Positions 34,442 through 44,654 of a stretch of 64,000 nucleotides of DNA are shown here, one piece after another; within the stretch, counting starts at the first letter, position 1; every line of letters begins with the position of its first letter. The notes below the pieces were generated by a model. That model saw nothing but the letters and a program-made list of their open reading frames with translations, was not told the origin of the DNA and made no database searches. The DNA is from Kiritimatiellota bacterium B12222 (GTDB lineage: Bacteria > Verrucomicrobiota > Kiritimatiellia > SS1-B-03-39 > UBA6053), in assembly GCA_029719485.1 (NCBI GenBank), contig CP120722.1, positions 2,418,001-2,482,000 of the forward strand, written 5' to 3'. The position numbers and the translations under genes are program-made.

Positions 34442-35713
34442 ATGCACAATTTTTTTATCTACAGACGACTTTTATTGATTTTTTTAACGGCTCAACTGAG
34501 CACACTCTTCGGGCAGGACACAGGACCGAAAGGAATTCCGTCCCTCAGTTTTGAGGATGCCCTCCTCCGAGTGACGGCAAACGATCCCGAGCTGCGGCGC
34601 TTAGATGCGAATGTGGCGCAGGCAGAGGGCCAAGTGGTACAAGCAGATCTTCGACCCAACCCGGTGGTGGGTGCTGAACTGGAGAATATTTTAGGAACCG
34701 GACCTTTTGAGGGTGTGAAAAGCGCTGAAATTACACTGGGAATGAGTCAGCTAATCGAAACCGCAGGAAAACGGGCGAAACGTACAGCCTTGGCCCGGAC
34801 AGAACGTGAAAGAGTGCTTTGGCAACGTGATCTCCGGCTGGCTGAAATTGAATCCGAGGTTCATTTTGCTTTTGTTGAAATCCTGATGATGCAGGAAATG
34901 ATCGATCTTCGTAGGCAACAACTATCACTGGCAGAACGCAGTGAAAAAGAAACCAAACGGCACGTCGAGGCGGCGCGGACGAGTCAGGTGGACTTGTCCC
35001 GAGCGCAATTGGCGGTGCGCAGGCAGGAGGTGGCGATTCAACAGGCAGAAAGATCTCTAGTGGCTGCCAAATCTCATTTGGCCGGACTTTGGGGAGATCC
35101 GAACTCTGCTGCATTTGAAGTGACCGGTTCTGTTCATGTGGAAGCACAACTCCCGTCGCTGCCAGTCTTATTGACCGTTTTCTCTCAAACCTTAACCATG
35201 CAAGAATATGATCTCATCACCCGCACCCATCAGGCAGAATTAGAATTGGAACAGGCATATGCAAAATCCGATTTCGAAATTTTTGGGGGTGCGCGCTACT
35301 TCAATGAAGAGGCCGGGGATGTGGCTTTTATGGTTGGTATCGAGGTTCCGTTGCCCCTGTTTGATAAAAATCAGGGAAATGTTCTCAGTGCCCAGGCCCG
35401 TTTAAATGCAGTTGCGTTTGAAGCAGAGGCGAGGCAACGCGAATGGCGTTCCACGTTAACCGAGAGCTATCAAGCCTTAGGTGCGGCGCACGCGGACATT
35501 AAAAGTCTTCAACAAGATCTTCGCCCCAGTGCGGAGCAGGTGTTGGCTGAAACGGAAGCCGGGTATGAGCGGGGACAGTTTAATCTGCTCTCGGTACTCG
35601 AAAGCCGTGCCACCTTGTTTGAAATCCGCGAAGCCTATCTGGACGCGTTGCACCGTTACGCCACCGCCCAGGCCCGTATTGAAACCCTTACCCGTACCAC
35701 CCCTTTAAAATAA
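34442..35713 (+). CDS. TolC/CzcC-family outer-membrane efflux protein
   Basis: 423 residues from ATG 34442, with signal peptide (LLLIFLTAQLSTLFG). Two similar helical halves rich in coiled coil: LSFEDALLRVTANDPELRRL, then FLFN-type LPLFDKNQGNVLSAQARLNA and YERGQFNLLSVLESRATLFE. It forms the outer-membrane channel of a heavy-metal RND pump. Operon with the next two genes; 25 bases to czcB-like. An N-terminal in-frame extension to 34391 is not needed. Confidence 0.88.
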   Translation: MHNFFIYRRLLLIFLTAQLSTLFGQDTGPKGIPSLSFEDALLRVTANDPELRRLDANVAQAEGQVVQADLRPNPVVGAELENILGTGPFEGVKSAEITLGMSQLIETAGKRAKRTALARTERERVLWQRDLRLAEIESEVHFAFVEILMMQEMIDLRRQQLSLAERSEKETKRHVEAARTSQVDLSRAQLAVRRQEVAIQQAERSLVAAKSHLAGLWGDPNSAAFEVTGSVHVEAQLPSLPVLLTVFSQTLTMQEYDLITRTHQAELELEQAYAKSDFEIFGGARYFNEEAGDVAFMVGIEVPLPLFDKNQGNVLSAQARLNAVAFEAEARQREWRSTLTESYQALGAAHADIKSLQQDLRPSAEQVLAETEAGYERGQFNLLSVLESRATLFEIREAYLDALHRYATAQARIETLTRTTPLK

Positions 35714-35738
35714 ACTCTACATACGAGATACCTAACTA

Positions 35739-36824
35739 ATGAAAAACTATTCTATCCCCAAATTGATTGCCGCAATCTTCACCTGCCTGTTTCTGAGTGC
35801 AGGCCCTTTCCTGTCCTTGCAAGCTCAGGAGCATGAGGATCATGATGACCACGCAGAAGAATCCGTTCCCCTTGAGATGCAGGCAGACCCGCATGATGAC
35901 CATGCAGAGCATGACGAGCACACGGATAAATCCGCCCATAATGAAAAAGACGACGATGATCATGAGGATCACGCCGAGGAAGAAGGCGATCATGGCGGGG
36001 TCATTGAACTCTCCGCAATTGATATCCAGGATTTCGGCATCGAGGTGCAGACTGCGGCTTCCGGAACCATTCATGAAGAACTCCGATTACAGGGGGAGGT
36101 GAAAATGAATGAAAACCGGATGGGACATGTCAGCCCCCGTTTTACCGGGGTCGTGACCTCCATTGAAAAACGATTGGGAGACCTGGTCAAACAAGGGGAT
36201 GTCCTCGCCACCGTAGAGAGCAATGACACCTTGCGTCCTTTCCAACTTATCGCCCCGTTGGATGGAACGATAGTTTCTTTTCATATTACCCCCGGAGAAA
36301 GCCTTGAACCGGGTGTGGTCGCATACACGATTTCAGACACATCAGTGATTTGGGTGGACTTGCGGGTTTACCAAAGAGATCTGCCGAAAGTACATCAAGA
36401 TCAGGGCGTGCGTATTTCTGCCGGCCATGAATATCCCGAAGCGGAAGGTCGACTTTCTTACGTAGGTCCAGTGATTGACGAAACCACCCGAACTGGTTTG
36501 GCCCGGGTCGCATTGCCTAATCCTGAGAATACGTACCGTCCCGGGTTGTTTGTCATTGGCAATGTTCTCCTGGATGCACACAAGCTTCCCGTGGTTGTGC
36601 CTCGGACTGCGGTGATCGCGTATGGCGATGAAAGAGTGATTTTTGTGGAATCCGAAGATGGTCACGGCTTTGAAAAAAAAGCGGTCATACCCGGTCAGGG
36701 TGACAGCACCCATCTGGCCATCAAGCAAGGATTATCCCCCGGTGAACGCTATGTCTCCAAGGGTGGCTTTTTTCTGAAAGCCGATTCGCAAAAAGAAGAT
36801 TTTGGCGATGGCCACGGTCACTGA
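35739..36824 (+). CDS. RND efflux membrane fusion protein (CzcB/CusB type)
   Basis: 361 residues. After the signal peptide comes a long His/Asp/Glu-rich segment (residues ~28-90, EHEDHDDHAEESVPLEMQ and HNEKDDDDHEDHAEEEGDHG), probably for metal binding. The core has LRLQGEVKMNENRMGHVSPR, the lipoyl-like GVVTSIEKRLGDLVKQGDVL and PLDGTIVSFHITPGES. It couples the inner-membrane pump to the outer-membrane channel in the periplasm. It lies between the TolC-like gene and the pump gene. Confidence 0.88.
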   Translation: MKNYSIPKLIAAIFTCLFLSAGPFLSLQAQEHEDHDDHAEESVPLEMQADPHDDHAEHDEHTDKSAHNEKDDDDHEDHAEEEGDHGGVIELSAIDIQDFGIEVQTAASGTIHEELRLQGEVKMNENRMGHVSPRFTGVVTSIEKRLGDLVKQGDVLATVESNDTLRPFQLIAPLDGTIVSFHITPGESLEPGVVAYTISDTSVIWVDLRVYQRDLPKVHQDQGVRISAGHEYPEAEGRLSYVGPVIDETTRTGLARVALPNPENTYRPGLFVIGNVLLDAHKLPVVVPRTAVIAYGDERVIFVESEDGHGFEKKAVIPGQGDSTHLAIKQGLSPGERYVSKGGFFLKADSQKEDFGDGHGH

Positions 36825-36844
36825 TCCAAAAGGAAAATAATCTT

Positions 36845-39800
36845 ATGAAACGTTTAATTGAATTTGCGCTGCATTCGCGGCTTTTGGTTTTGGTCCTCGG
36901 AGTATTGGTCATGTCTGCCGGCATTTGGGGATACAAAAAATTACCGGTGGACGCCTTTCCGGATGTGTCACCGAATCTGGTACAGGTTTTCACCGTTACC
37001 GATGGTCTGGCTCCTGAAGAAATTGAAAAGTATGTGACCTTCCCGGTTGAATCGTCCATGAATGGTCTTCCCGGGGTTGCAAACATCCGCTCGGTTTCGA
37101 ATTTCGGTCTTTCGGTGGTGAACATCTATTTCGAAGACGGCATGGATATCTATTTCTGTCGGCAACTGGTTGGCGAACGATTGACGGAAGCGCGTGAATC
37201 GATCCCCGAAGGATTTGGGGAACCCGAAATGGGGCCCATCTCTACCGGAATGGGGTTGGTGCTCTTCTATTATTTGGAAGATACCACGGGTCAGTACACT
37301 CTGACCGAGTTACGTTCCATTCAGGATTGGATCATTAAATTTAATCTCCAGAATGTTCCAGGGGTCACGGAAGTGCTGGGCATTGGCGGTTTCGAAAAGC
37401 AATTCCATGTGGAGGTGGAACCGCTTGCGCTTGAACGTTACGGATTTACCGTGAATGAAGTCATCGAGCGCATTGAAGATAATAACCTCAACATTGGTGC
37501 TCAGTTTATCGAAAGCAACAACGAGGAATATGTGGTGCGGTCTGTGGGTCTTGCCACATCGATTGCGGATCTTCGTTCCATCTTATTGGGCAGTTCGGAT
37601 GGCATTCCTATTACGGTGGGTGACGTGGCCGAGGTGAAGGAAGGGAAAGCGATTCGGCGAGGACTGCAAACCAAAAATGGAACCACCGAAGTGGTTTCCG
37701 GACAGGTGATCAAGCTTTTCGGTGCGAATGCATCGACCGTTATTCAATCCGTTGAGGATAAGATTGAACAAATTAATAAAAGTCTGCCAGAAGGCGTGAA
37801 TATCGTACCGTATTATGAGCAAAAGACGCTAGTCGCCTCTGCTGTACACACCGTGACCTCTGCATTGACGCAAGGGATTGTATTGGTTGCACTGGTGTTA
37901 TTGGTCTTTATGGGTGGATGGCGGCCTACCTTGGTGGTGGCCATGGCACTTCCATTTTCGGTATTGTTTGCCACGCTGGGGATGTATATATTTGATATAT
38001 CCGCAAACCTCATGTCGCTGGGTGGTCTCGCCATTGCCATCGGAATGCTGGTGGATGGTGCGATTGTGGTGGTGGAAAATGTGGATCAACATTTGCGATC
38101 TGGCTCACCCCGGGAATCTAAAATGGCCATTGTGGTGAGAGCTTGTGGGGAAGTCGCCCGACCGGTGGGCTTTGCGGTGGCTATTATCATCATGGTTTTC
38201 CTCCCTCTGTTTACCCTAACGGGTGTGGAAGGTAAAACCTTCCGTCCTTTGGCCTATGCGATTGCCTTGGCGATGAGCGGCGCATTTGTTTATGCTTTGG
38301 TGGTGGGTCCGATTCTGGCCTATTTCTTTATGCGTGCTCCCAAAAAAGCAAAAGACGATGATAATCACGCGACCAACGGAGAAAGTCTCATTGTCCGTGT
38401 GCTCCAAATTCCTTATCGTCCTCTGGTGACATTTTTGGTGAAACAGCGTTGGGTGGCGGTGGTAGGTGCGTTGGCATTGCTCGGTATGGGGGTATGGATG
38501 TTTCCTAAACTCGGAACCGAATTTACCCCTTCACTTAACGAAGGTACGGTGGTGGTAAAATTAAAAATGGCTCCTTCCATTTCTATTGATACTTCAAAAC
38601 AAATGACGCAAGTGATCGAAGGGCGAATTCTTGAAGTTCCCGAAGTCACCAAGGTTGTGACCCGAATTGGTCGCGGGGAGGTGGGTGCACACGCGGATCC
38701 CATTAATGCCGCGGAACTGTATCTCATCATGACTCCACCCCAAGAGTGGCGGGAGCCTTTTGATCAGGAAGCCATGGTGGAAGTCATTCGCGAGGCCATT
38801 GGCAAACCACCGGGCGTGGTGGTGAACTATACCCAGCCGATTGAAATGTCGGTCGATGAACTACTGGAAGGAGTTCAAGCAGAGCTGGCCGTCAAACTGT
38901 TCGGTGAAGATCTGGATGTCCTCCTGGCTAAAGCCAATGAGATTGCGGCCACGCTGGGTGAAGTGGAAGGAGCGCGGGATGTGCAGGTGGATCAAGTGAC
39001 GGGTTCTCCACAGTTGATTATTCGGATTAACCGTGCGGCAGCAGCCAGGTATAATCTGAATGTGGGAGATATCCAACGGGTCATTCAAACCGGTATCGGT
39101 GGTTCCAACGCCGGTTTGGTGTTTGAGGGGATTCGCCGTTACGAAATTTTGGTGCGATATCCGGAGGCCTATCGCTCGAATATTGACACCATTAGCGAAA
39201 CCATTATCCGCAGCCCGGACGGGGCCTTGGTTCCGCTGGATGAAGTGGCCACCATTGAAGAATGGGTAGGTCCACGGCAAATCACCCGGGAGCGGGGGCA
39301 GCGGTTTATTGCCATTCAGTGCAATGTGTCCGGCAGGGATATTGGGAGCTTTGTGGCAGACGCGGAAATCGCGATTAGTAACGAAGTGGAGTTGCCCACG
39401 GGTTATCTCACTACCTGGGGTGGATCCTACAAATTACAGCAGGAAGCAAATAAACGCTTCGCGGTGGTCATCCCCATTACGCTTCTGCTGATCTTACTGA
39501 TGATCTATGCCGCTCTGGATTCCCTGAAAAACAGTCTGCTCATCCTGTTGAATATTCCCCTAGCGCTGGTGGGCGGGATTGCCGCCTTGCTCATTGCCGG
39601 AGAAAACCTCTCCGTGCCCGCGACCGTTGGTTTCATTGCCTTATTTGGCATTGCCTTGGGAAATGGCTTGGTCCTTATCACCTACACCAACCAATTGCTG
39701 AGGGAAGGCCTGGAGGTGGGAGCTGCCTCCGTGGAAGCTGCTTGTCGACGTTTACGGCCGGTTTTGATGACGGCGATCACGACCGGACTGGGTCTGTTGC

Positions 39801-39952
39801 CGTTATTGCTTGCCAACGGAACCGGAAGTGAGGTGCAACGGCCCTTGGCATTGGTGGTGACCGGAGGCTTGGTCAGCTCGACCCTGCTCACCCTGCTCGT
39901 GGTTCCCGCCCTGTACAAATGGTTCGCCATCAATCCCAATAAAGAAATCTAA
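36845..39952 (+). CDS. Heavy-metal RND efflux pump, CzcA/CusA family
   Basis: 1035 residues, a proton-driven metal exporter with 12 membrane helices. Marks: KKLPVDAFPDVSPNLVQVFT, TFPVESSMNGLPGV, and the TM4 segment GGLAIAIGMLVDGAIVVVEN with Asp404 and Glu411. The first Asp of the DFGxxxDG motif of Zn/Co/Cd pumps is absent (AIGMLVDG), so the substrate class is unclear; Zn/Cd is suggested only by the ATPase nearby. Second half includes LVNKRFAVVIPITLLLILLM-like helices and NGLVLITYTNQLLREGLEVG. 14 bases to the P-II-like gene. Confidence 0.93.
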   Translation: MKRLIEFALHSRLLVLVLGVLVMSAGIWGYKKLPVDAFPDVSPNLVQVFTVTDGLAPEEIEKYVTFPVESSMNGLPGVANIRSVSNFGLSVVNIYFEDGMDIYFCRQLVGERLTEARESIPEGFGEPEMGPISTGMGLVLFYYLEDTTGQYTLTELRSIQDWIIKFNLQNVPGVTEVLGIGGFEKQFHVEVEPLALERYGFTVNEVIERIEDNNLNIGAQFIESNNEEYVVRSVGLATSIADLRSILLGSSDGIPITVGDVAEVKEGKAIRRGLQTKNGTTEVVSGQVIKLFGANASTVIQSVEDKIEQINKSLPEGVNIVPYYEQKTLVASAVHTVTSALTQGIVLVALVLLVFMGGWRPTLVVAMALPFSVLFATLGMYIFDISANLMSLGGLAIAIGMLVDGAIVVVENVDQHLRSGSPRESKMAIVVRACGEVARPVGFAVAIIIMVFLPLFTLTGVEGKTFRPLAYAIALAMSGAFVYALVVGPILAYFFMRAPKKAKDDDNHATNGESLIVRVLQIPYRPLVTFLVKQRWVAVVGALALLGMGVWMFPKLGTEFTPSLNEGTVVVKLKMAPSISIDTSKQMTQVIEGRILEVPEVTKVVTRIGRGEVGAHADPINAAELYLIMTPPQEWREPFDQEAMVEVIREAIGKPPGVVVNYTQPIEMSVDELLEGVQAELAVKLFGEDLDVLLAKANEIAATLGEVEGARDVQVDQVTGSPQLIIRINRAAAARYNLNVGDIQRVIQTGIGGSNAGLVFEGIRRYEILVRYPEAYRSNIDTISETIIRSPDGALVPLDEVATIEEWVGPRQITRERGQRFIAIQCNVSGRDIGSFVADAEIAISNEVELPTGYLTTWGGSYKLQQEANKRFAVVIPITLLLILLMIYAALDSLKNSLLILLNIPLALVGGIAALLIAGENLSVPATVGFIALFGIALGNGLVLITYTNQLLREGLEVGAASVEAACRRLRPVLMTAITTGLGLLPLLLANGTGSEVQRPLALVVTGGLVSSTLLTLLVVPALYKWFAINPNKEI

Positions 39953-39965
39953 AGGAAGCTGCAAA

Positions 39966-40304
39966 ATGAAAGAAATAAAAGCCTACATCAAAACCATCAA
40001 GCTGGATGCGGTCACCCGCGCCCTGCATCAAATCGACAGACTGGATGGCGCAAGTTATACAAAAGTACTTGGATTTGGCCGGGGAAAAGAAGCAAGCTCG
40101 GGCCTATCTCCCGATGATGACATCACCGGGTCATCCAAGCATGTCAAAATCGAGGTGGTCTGTGAAGACCTCCTTGAAGAGATCGTAGTCCAGGCTATTC
40201 ATAAAGCCGCGCACACCGGGTTGCGCGGGGATGGGCAGATTTTCATCAGTGATATCACCCGGAGTGTCCGTATACAGAATCCGATCACCTACCCCAAAAG
40301 ATGA
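39966..40304 (+). CDS. P-II-family signalling-like protein of the metal efflux operon
   Basis: 112 residues with the P-II ferredoxin-like pattern: MKEIKAYIKTIKLDAVTRAL at the start, a variable T-loop region (GFGRGKEASSGLSPDDDITG), KIEVVCEDLLEEIVVQAIHK, and the B-loop-like AHTGLRGDGQIFISDITRSV. The uridylylated tyrosine of GlnB is absent. Proteins like this occur after CusA/CzcA pumps and may sense metal or regulate the pump. It is flanked tightly by the pump and the ATPase (13 and 9 bases). Confidence 0.85.
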   Translation: MKEIKAYIKTIKLDAVTRALHQIDRLDGASYTKVLGFGRGKEASSGLSPDDDITGSSKHVKIEVVCEDLLEEIVVQAIHKAAHTGLRGDGQIFISDITRSVRIQNPITYPKR

Positions 40305-40313
40305 AGGAATGAG

Positions 40314-42506
40314 ATGAAAAACGACAGCAATGAAACCTACCGCATTCTCGGGCTGGATTGCGCCGAGGAAGTGGCTGCTCTGAAGGCAACCGTTGGCAAG
40401 CTGGACGGGGTCGATCAACTCGACTTTAATCTGCTCAACGGAACCATGACCGTTTCCTTTTCCAAGGAGACCGTGGGCGAAGCGCAGATTCATGCAGCAG
40501 TCGCGCAGGCCGGCCTAAAGGTACAGCCGGTAAATGGAGGAGGTGTCGAAGAAGAGCAGGGCTTCCGGCAGTGGCAGGGTCGCAAGATCCTGTGCATCCT
40601 CAGCGGGGTTCTGGCGGCAGCCGGGTTTGCTTCGCATGCCACGCTACACGGGAGTCTTTACGATGCATTGGCCGGAGGAGAGGGAGCTAATTATCATGGT
40701 GTTCCAGTGTTCAGTATTGCATTGTATCTCGGGGCTATAATTTCCGGTGGATGGTATGTCTTTCCCAAGGCGGTCAGTGCCCTGCGCAGGTTCCGGGCAG
40801 ACATGAACTTGCTCATGTCCATTGCTGTGGTTGGTGGGTTGGCGATCGGCGAATATTTTGAAGCAGCTGCCGTGGCCTTCCTGTTTTCCTTCTCCCTGCT
40901 GCTCGAATCCTGGAGCGTCGGCCGTGCCCGCCGCGCGATACAATCTCTCATGGATCTGACACCTGCGAAGGCCCGCTATATTTGTCCGTCCGATGGGGAC
41001 ATCATGGAGAAACCGGTGGCCGATGTGCCTGTTGGTGTAACCGTGCTTGTGCGCCCGGGTGAAAAGTTTCCCCTAGATGGTATCATCAGTAAAGGAAACA
41101 CCTCGGTTAACCAAGCCCCCATTACCGGCGAGTCCATGCCGGTGGAAAAACAACCGGGAGACGAGGTCTTTGCGGGTACAATCAACGAAGACGGGGCGAT
41201 TGAATTCCGCTCCTCCAAGCCCGCCGCCGACACAACCCTTTCGCGCATTAACCATATGGTGGAGGAGGCCCAGTCCCGGCGTGCACCCTCCGAGCAGTGG
41301 GTCGAGAGATTTGCCCGTTACTACACGCCAGCCATGATTCTGCTGGCCGTACTCATCACCATCATTCCGCCAGCCTTCTTTGGTGGCAGTTGGGGAGCGT
41401 GGTTTTACCAGGCGCTGGTCATTCTCGTGATTGCCTGTCCGTGCGCTCTGGTGATTTCCACTCCCGTCAGCATCGTGGCTGCGCTGGCCTCGGCCGCACG
41501 TGCGGGCGTATTGATCAAAGGTGGTGCCTATCTGGAAGCCGCCGCCCGACTCAAGGCTATTGCGATGGACAAGACCGGAACCATCACTCACGGCAAACCC
41601 GAAGTGCAGGAGATCATTCCCCTTAACAACCATACAAGAAATGAACTGCTGGAACACGCTGCCGCCATGGAGTTTCACAGCGACCATCCGTTGGCGCGAG
41701 CCATATTGCGGTTGGCAGAAAAGGAAGGAATCGTCGTTCCCCAGGCCGAAGAATTCCAGGCGATCAAGGGTAAGGGTGCTTCAGCGACAATCAACGGTCG
41801 TGCGTTTTGGCTGGGCAGCCATCGCTTCTTACACGAAAAGAAATTGGAGACTCCAGAGTTGCATCAGCAGATAGAAGCCATGGAGGATGCCGGGCACTCC
41901 ATTGTCATCATTGGAAATGAAGAACATGTATACGGACTCATCAGTGTTGCCGACAGCATCCGTGAGCATGCGGCGCAGGTTGTCGCCGATCTCAAGACCA
42001 TCGGCCTCCAGCAAGTCGTGATGCTGACCGGCGACAACCTGGGCACGGCCAATGCCATTGCCAAAACCGTGAGTCTTGATAAAGTCCAGGCCGAACTCCT
42101 GCCCGAAGAGAAGCTGAAGGCTGTTGAGGAACTCATCCGCCGATACAAGGAGGTCGCCATGGTGGGCGACGGCATTAACGATGCCCCCGCGCTGGCCGCC
42201 GCCAGCCTTGGGATTGCCATGGGAGCCGCCGGAACCGATGCCGCCATCGAGACGGCGGACATTGCCCTCATGTCCGATGACCTCACCCGCATTCCTTGGC
42301 TCGTGCGGCACGCCCAGCGAACCTTGCGCATTATTCGTCAGAACATCGTCTTCGCCCTGGGGCTGAAGCTGGTGTTCATGGGATTAGCATTGGCCAATCT
42401 GGCCACCCTCTGGATGGCTATCTCCGCCGACATGGGTGCTTCGCTCATTGTGATTGCCAATGCTCTGCGTCTGTTGCGATCCACCCCTGAAAAACTTTCT
42501 GCGTAA
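40314..42506 (+). CDS. Zn/Cd/Pb-type P1B ATPase (ZntA/CadA-like)
   Basis: 730 residues, exports soft divalent metals with ATP. The N-terminal HMA-like domain has LDCAEEV, with only one Cys of the usual CxxC. CPC motif in VIACPCALVISTPV (Cys375, Cys377), phosphorylation site AMDKTGTITHG (Asp419), TGES loop, MVGDGINDAPALAAASLGIA, and a Zn-type last-helix motif ADMGASLIVIANALRLL. Codons appear more GC-rich than in the rest of the window. Last gene of the operon. Confidence 0.93.
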   Translation: MKNDSNETYRILGLDCAEEVAALKATVGKLDGVDQLDFNLLNGTMTVSFSKETVGEAQIHAAVAQAGLKVQPVNGGGVEEEQGFRQWQGRKILCILSGVLAAAGFASHATLHGSLYDALAGGEGANYHGVPVFSIALYLGAIISGGWYVFPKAVSALRRFRADMNLLMSIAVVGGLAIGEYFEAAAVAFLFSFSLLLESWSVGRARRAIQSLMDLTPAKARYICPSDGDIMEKPVADVPVGVTVLVRPGEKFPLDGIISKGNTSVNQAPITGESMPVEKQPGDEVFAGTINEDGAIEFRSSKPAADTTLSRINHMVEEAQSRRAPSEQWVERFARYYTPAMILLAVLITIIPPAFFGGSWGAWFYQALVILVIACPCALVISTPVSIVAALASAARAGVLIKGGAYLEAAARLKAIAMDKTGTITHGKPEVQEIIPLNNHTRNELLEHAAAMEFHSDHPLARAILRLAEKEGIVVPQAEEFQAIKGKGASATINGRAFWLGSHRFLHEKKLETPELHQQIEAMEDAGHSIVIIGNEEHVYGLISVADSIREHAAQVVADLKTIGLQQVVMLTGDNLGTANAIAKTVSLDKVQAELLPEEKLKAVEELIRRYKEVAMVGDGINDAPALAAASLGIAMGAAGTDAAIETADIALMSDDLTRIPWLVRHAQRTLRIIRQNIVFALGLKLVFMGLALANLATLWMAISADMGASLIVIANALRLLRSTPEKLSA

Positions 42507-42813
42507 CGTTTTGACTACCTCGTCCGTCCTTACTTAGTGAAGGCGGGATTGAAATCCTGGAACCCAAGGGTTAGAATACTAACAGGTGGTGACCTGACCC
42601 TGGAAGCTGGGGCGTTTAAAATCTAGAGTCTTAAATTTTGGTTACAGTGTTTCAAAGCGTGTTTGAGTAAATATTGTTCAATAATTTTCCGCCTTGATTC
42701 TATCGGTTTGTGTTCGCTTGACGGGGACCCTTACACATTGACTGTTGAAGGCCAAAATCCGAAACGTTCAATTGACGAAGACCTGCGGGCTGTTTCAAAA
42801 ATGTTTTCTGCAC
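42507..42813. other. Intergenic region after the ATPase gene
   Basis: An imperfect palindrome (CCGTCCTTAC / TGAAGGCGG, about 42528-42547) with an AACG at the ATPase stop and GGTTAGAA near 42570 resembles an attC only weakly. No gene was seen. Confidence 0.3.
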
Positions 42814-43666
42814 TCAAGGTTCCATAATCAAAACTACAGGCAAGTGATCGGACAATCCCTCGTACTTATTTAGCACCGAACTCTGTCCATCTATTCCCCG
42901 TTCGAAGAACATATCAAAGCTCGCATCTGGATACCGCCCGTCTGAGGGCCAGGTTACGCGGTCCTTCATCTCCACGCCTTCCCAGCCCCACACGAAGCCA
43001 GCCGCCTTTAGAATTTCCACCGTCTGTTCGTGCGCCATGTCCTGTTGATTAAGTAGCAGATTAAAATCCCCACCGATTATCACCGCCGCACCCGGATACA
43101 GGACTTCCATTTCCTTGACGTGATCGGCCAATTGCCTAGCGGATTCTTCTCTCAGTCTAATGTTCCGAGCAGGGTCGCCACCGTTGGCCTTCAGATGCAC
43201 AGTGTAAATGAGTAAAGGCCTCTCATTAATCTTCCAGTGCAGCAAAAGAAAAACCCCGTGGAGGAGCTCTGGAGCCTTCTGGTGTTTTGAAGGTCTCTGC
43301 GAACGCGCTATGGGCAGGGAATCGGCTGACGATTGCCAGTTGCTGTTTTGCGGGTCGATTACCGTACTTAAAATTTGAAACTACATGAACCTCATATCCG
43401 GGCAGGCCGTCAACCAACTGCTCTACGGATTCAAAATCAGCCATCTCCTGAAACAGGTAAATATCGGCATCGATCTCTATGAGTGCTTGATGAACTTCCT
43501 TCATACGCCTTGCGGCTGTCTGGTCGTCTTTGCCGGGAAACCACTCGAGATTCCAACTAACGACAGTTAGGGCAGGTGCAGGTGGTGAGCTCGACTGTTG
43601 TTCAGTTGAACAGCCAATGTTGCAGACAGCCCAAAGAACCAAGCAGATATGATAGAGACGTTTCAT
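42814..43666 (-). pseudogene. Endonuclease/exonuclease/phosphatase-family lipoprotein, frameshifted
   Basis: Two overlapping frames together make one protein. The first (43226-43666) has a lipoprotein-like signal (LVLWAVCNIGCSTEQQ), VVSWNLEWFPG and IDADIYLFQEMADFESVEQL, and ends RGFSFAALED. The second (42814-43245) continues with LLIYTVHLKANGG, AAVIIGGDFNLLLNQQD and the C-terminal LSDHLPVVLIMEP. The break is near 43226-43245 in a run of A and C. All EEP-fold catalytic motifs are there, so the frameshift is recent, or a sequencing error. Confidence 0.8.
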
Positions 43667-43764
43667 AGGTTGCAGGATGTCGTTAGGCTCGAAGATTGTC
43701 GAGAATCATTGTATGCAAGGAAATTCTGATTGCCGGGATGGCATACCAGTGCTATTTTTTTGGG

Positions 43765-44139
43765 ATGATTACTAAAATTGTTTCAGGAGGACAGACGGGG
43801 GCCGATCGCGGAGCCTTAGATGCTGCAATCTACGGACACGTCCCGCATGGAGGTTGGTGTCCAAAAGGTCGATTGGCTGAGGACGGGACTATACCGCGCA
43901 AGTATGACCTGAAGGAAACCGACTCAAAGAACTATCTCCAACGTACGGAGTGGAATGTCAGGGACACTGACTGTACGTTGGTATTCACCTATGGTCCGGT
44001 TTCAGGAGGCACAAAACGGACTGTCGATTTCGCAGCCAAGCATGGGAAATCCTGCCATGTGGCGGATCTCAAGGGTACGGACTCCAAACTGGTGGTAAAG
44101 CATATCTGTTCTTGGTTACTGGGTCAGATCGAGGAATAA
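43765..44139 (+). CDS. SLOG-fold putative molybdenum-carrier-like protein
   Basis: About 124 residues from ATG 43765 (MITKIVSGG; upstream codons to 43696 are unlikely). The pattern IVSGGQTGADRGALDAAIYG, GGWCPKGRLAEDGTIPRKYD, RTEWNVRDTDCTLVFTYGPV is that of PF12694-type 'putative molybdenum carrier' proteins, which share the nucleotide/small-molecule-binding SLOG-like fold. The real ligand is uncertain. Plus strand, divergent from the frameshifted endonuclease gene. Confidence 0.82.
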   Translation: MITKIVSGGQTGADRGALDAAIYGHVPHGGWCPKGRLAEDGTIPRKYDLKETDSKNYLQRTEWNVRDTDCTLVFTYGPVSGGTKRTVDFAAKHGKSCHVADLKGTDSKLVVKHICSWLLGQIEE

Positions 44140-44654
44140 GAATTTCCACCTCCACCTCGGCATCCGGTATTAAACGTTGCTGGCCCCAGGGAGAGTAAGA
44201 TTCAGGGGATCGAAGACAAGGTTGCGGCTGTCATGGTGGATGTGCTGATTCGTATGAACCCGGATAATGGAGGGTTGTATCCTTTGACGGTTTCAGAATA
44301 ATTCACAGAAAGGGATCAAGCTGGAGCTATCGCATTGACCGTAGCAGGTTCAGGATAGAAAGTCGTATTAATTGACGATGATTTCCCTGAGGGTTCAACA
44401 AAAATTTACGGCTATATAGCTCTGGCTGAGTCTTGCTGGTTTGTCAGTCTAGTCCGTAGTGAGACGAATAAAATTGGCAGTGACTCATGGATGATATTGA
44501 TCTCCCAAAGTACAGGCAGATTGCTTGGCAAATACGCCATGCTGGAAGAATGAGAAGTGGCGGACTCTGATGAGAATAGCTAAAACAGGCTAAATGTCAG
44601 ATTCTTCATAGGCCCTGAATTTCTAGGTATCAGGTTCCAGTTCTAAGGGACCCT
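44140..44654. other. Region with gene remnants
   Basis: No intact gene. A plus-strand frame at 44358-44553 without a start (VVLIDDDFPEGSTKIYGYIA ... GRLLGKYAMLEE) looks like the tail of a lost gene; the rest is not recognised. Confidence 0.35.

Noticed and set aside
41073..42331. Long minus-strand frames of 155-204 codons opposite the ATPase gene
   Set aside because: Shadows caused by the higher GC content of the ATPase gene.
42504..42580. Possible attC after the Zn ATPase gene
   Set aside because: AACG and GGTTAGAA boxes exist, but the stem is weak and the site lies inside the transposon-like block; kept only as a remark.
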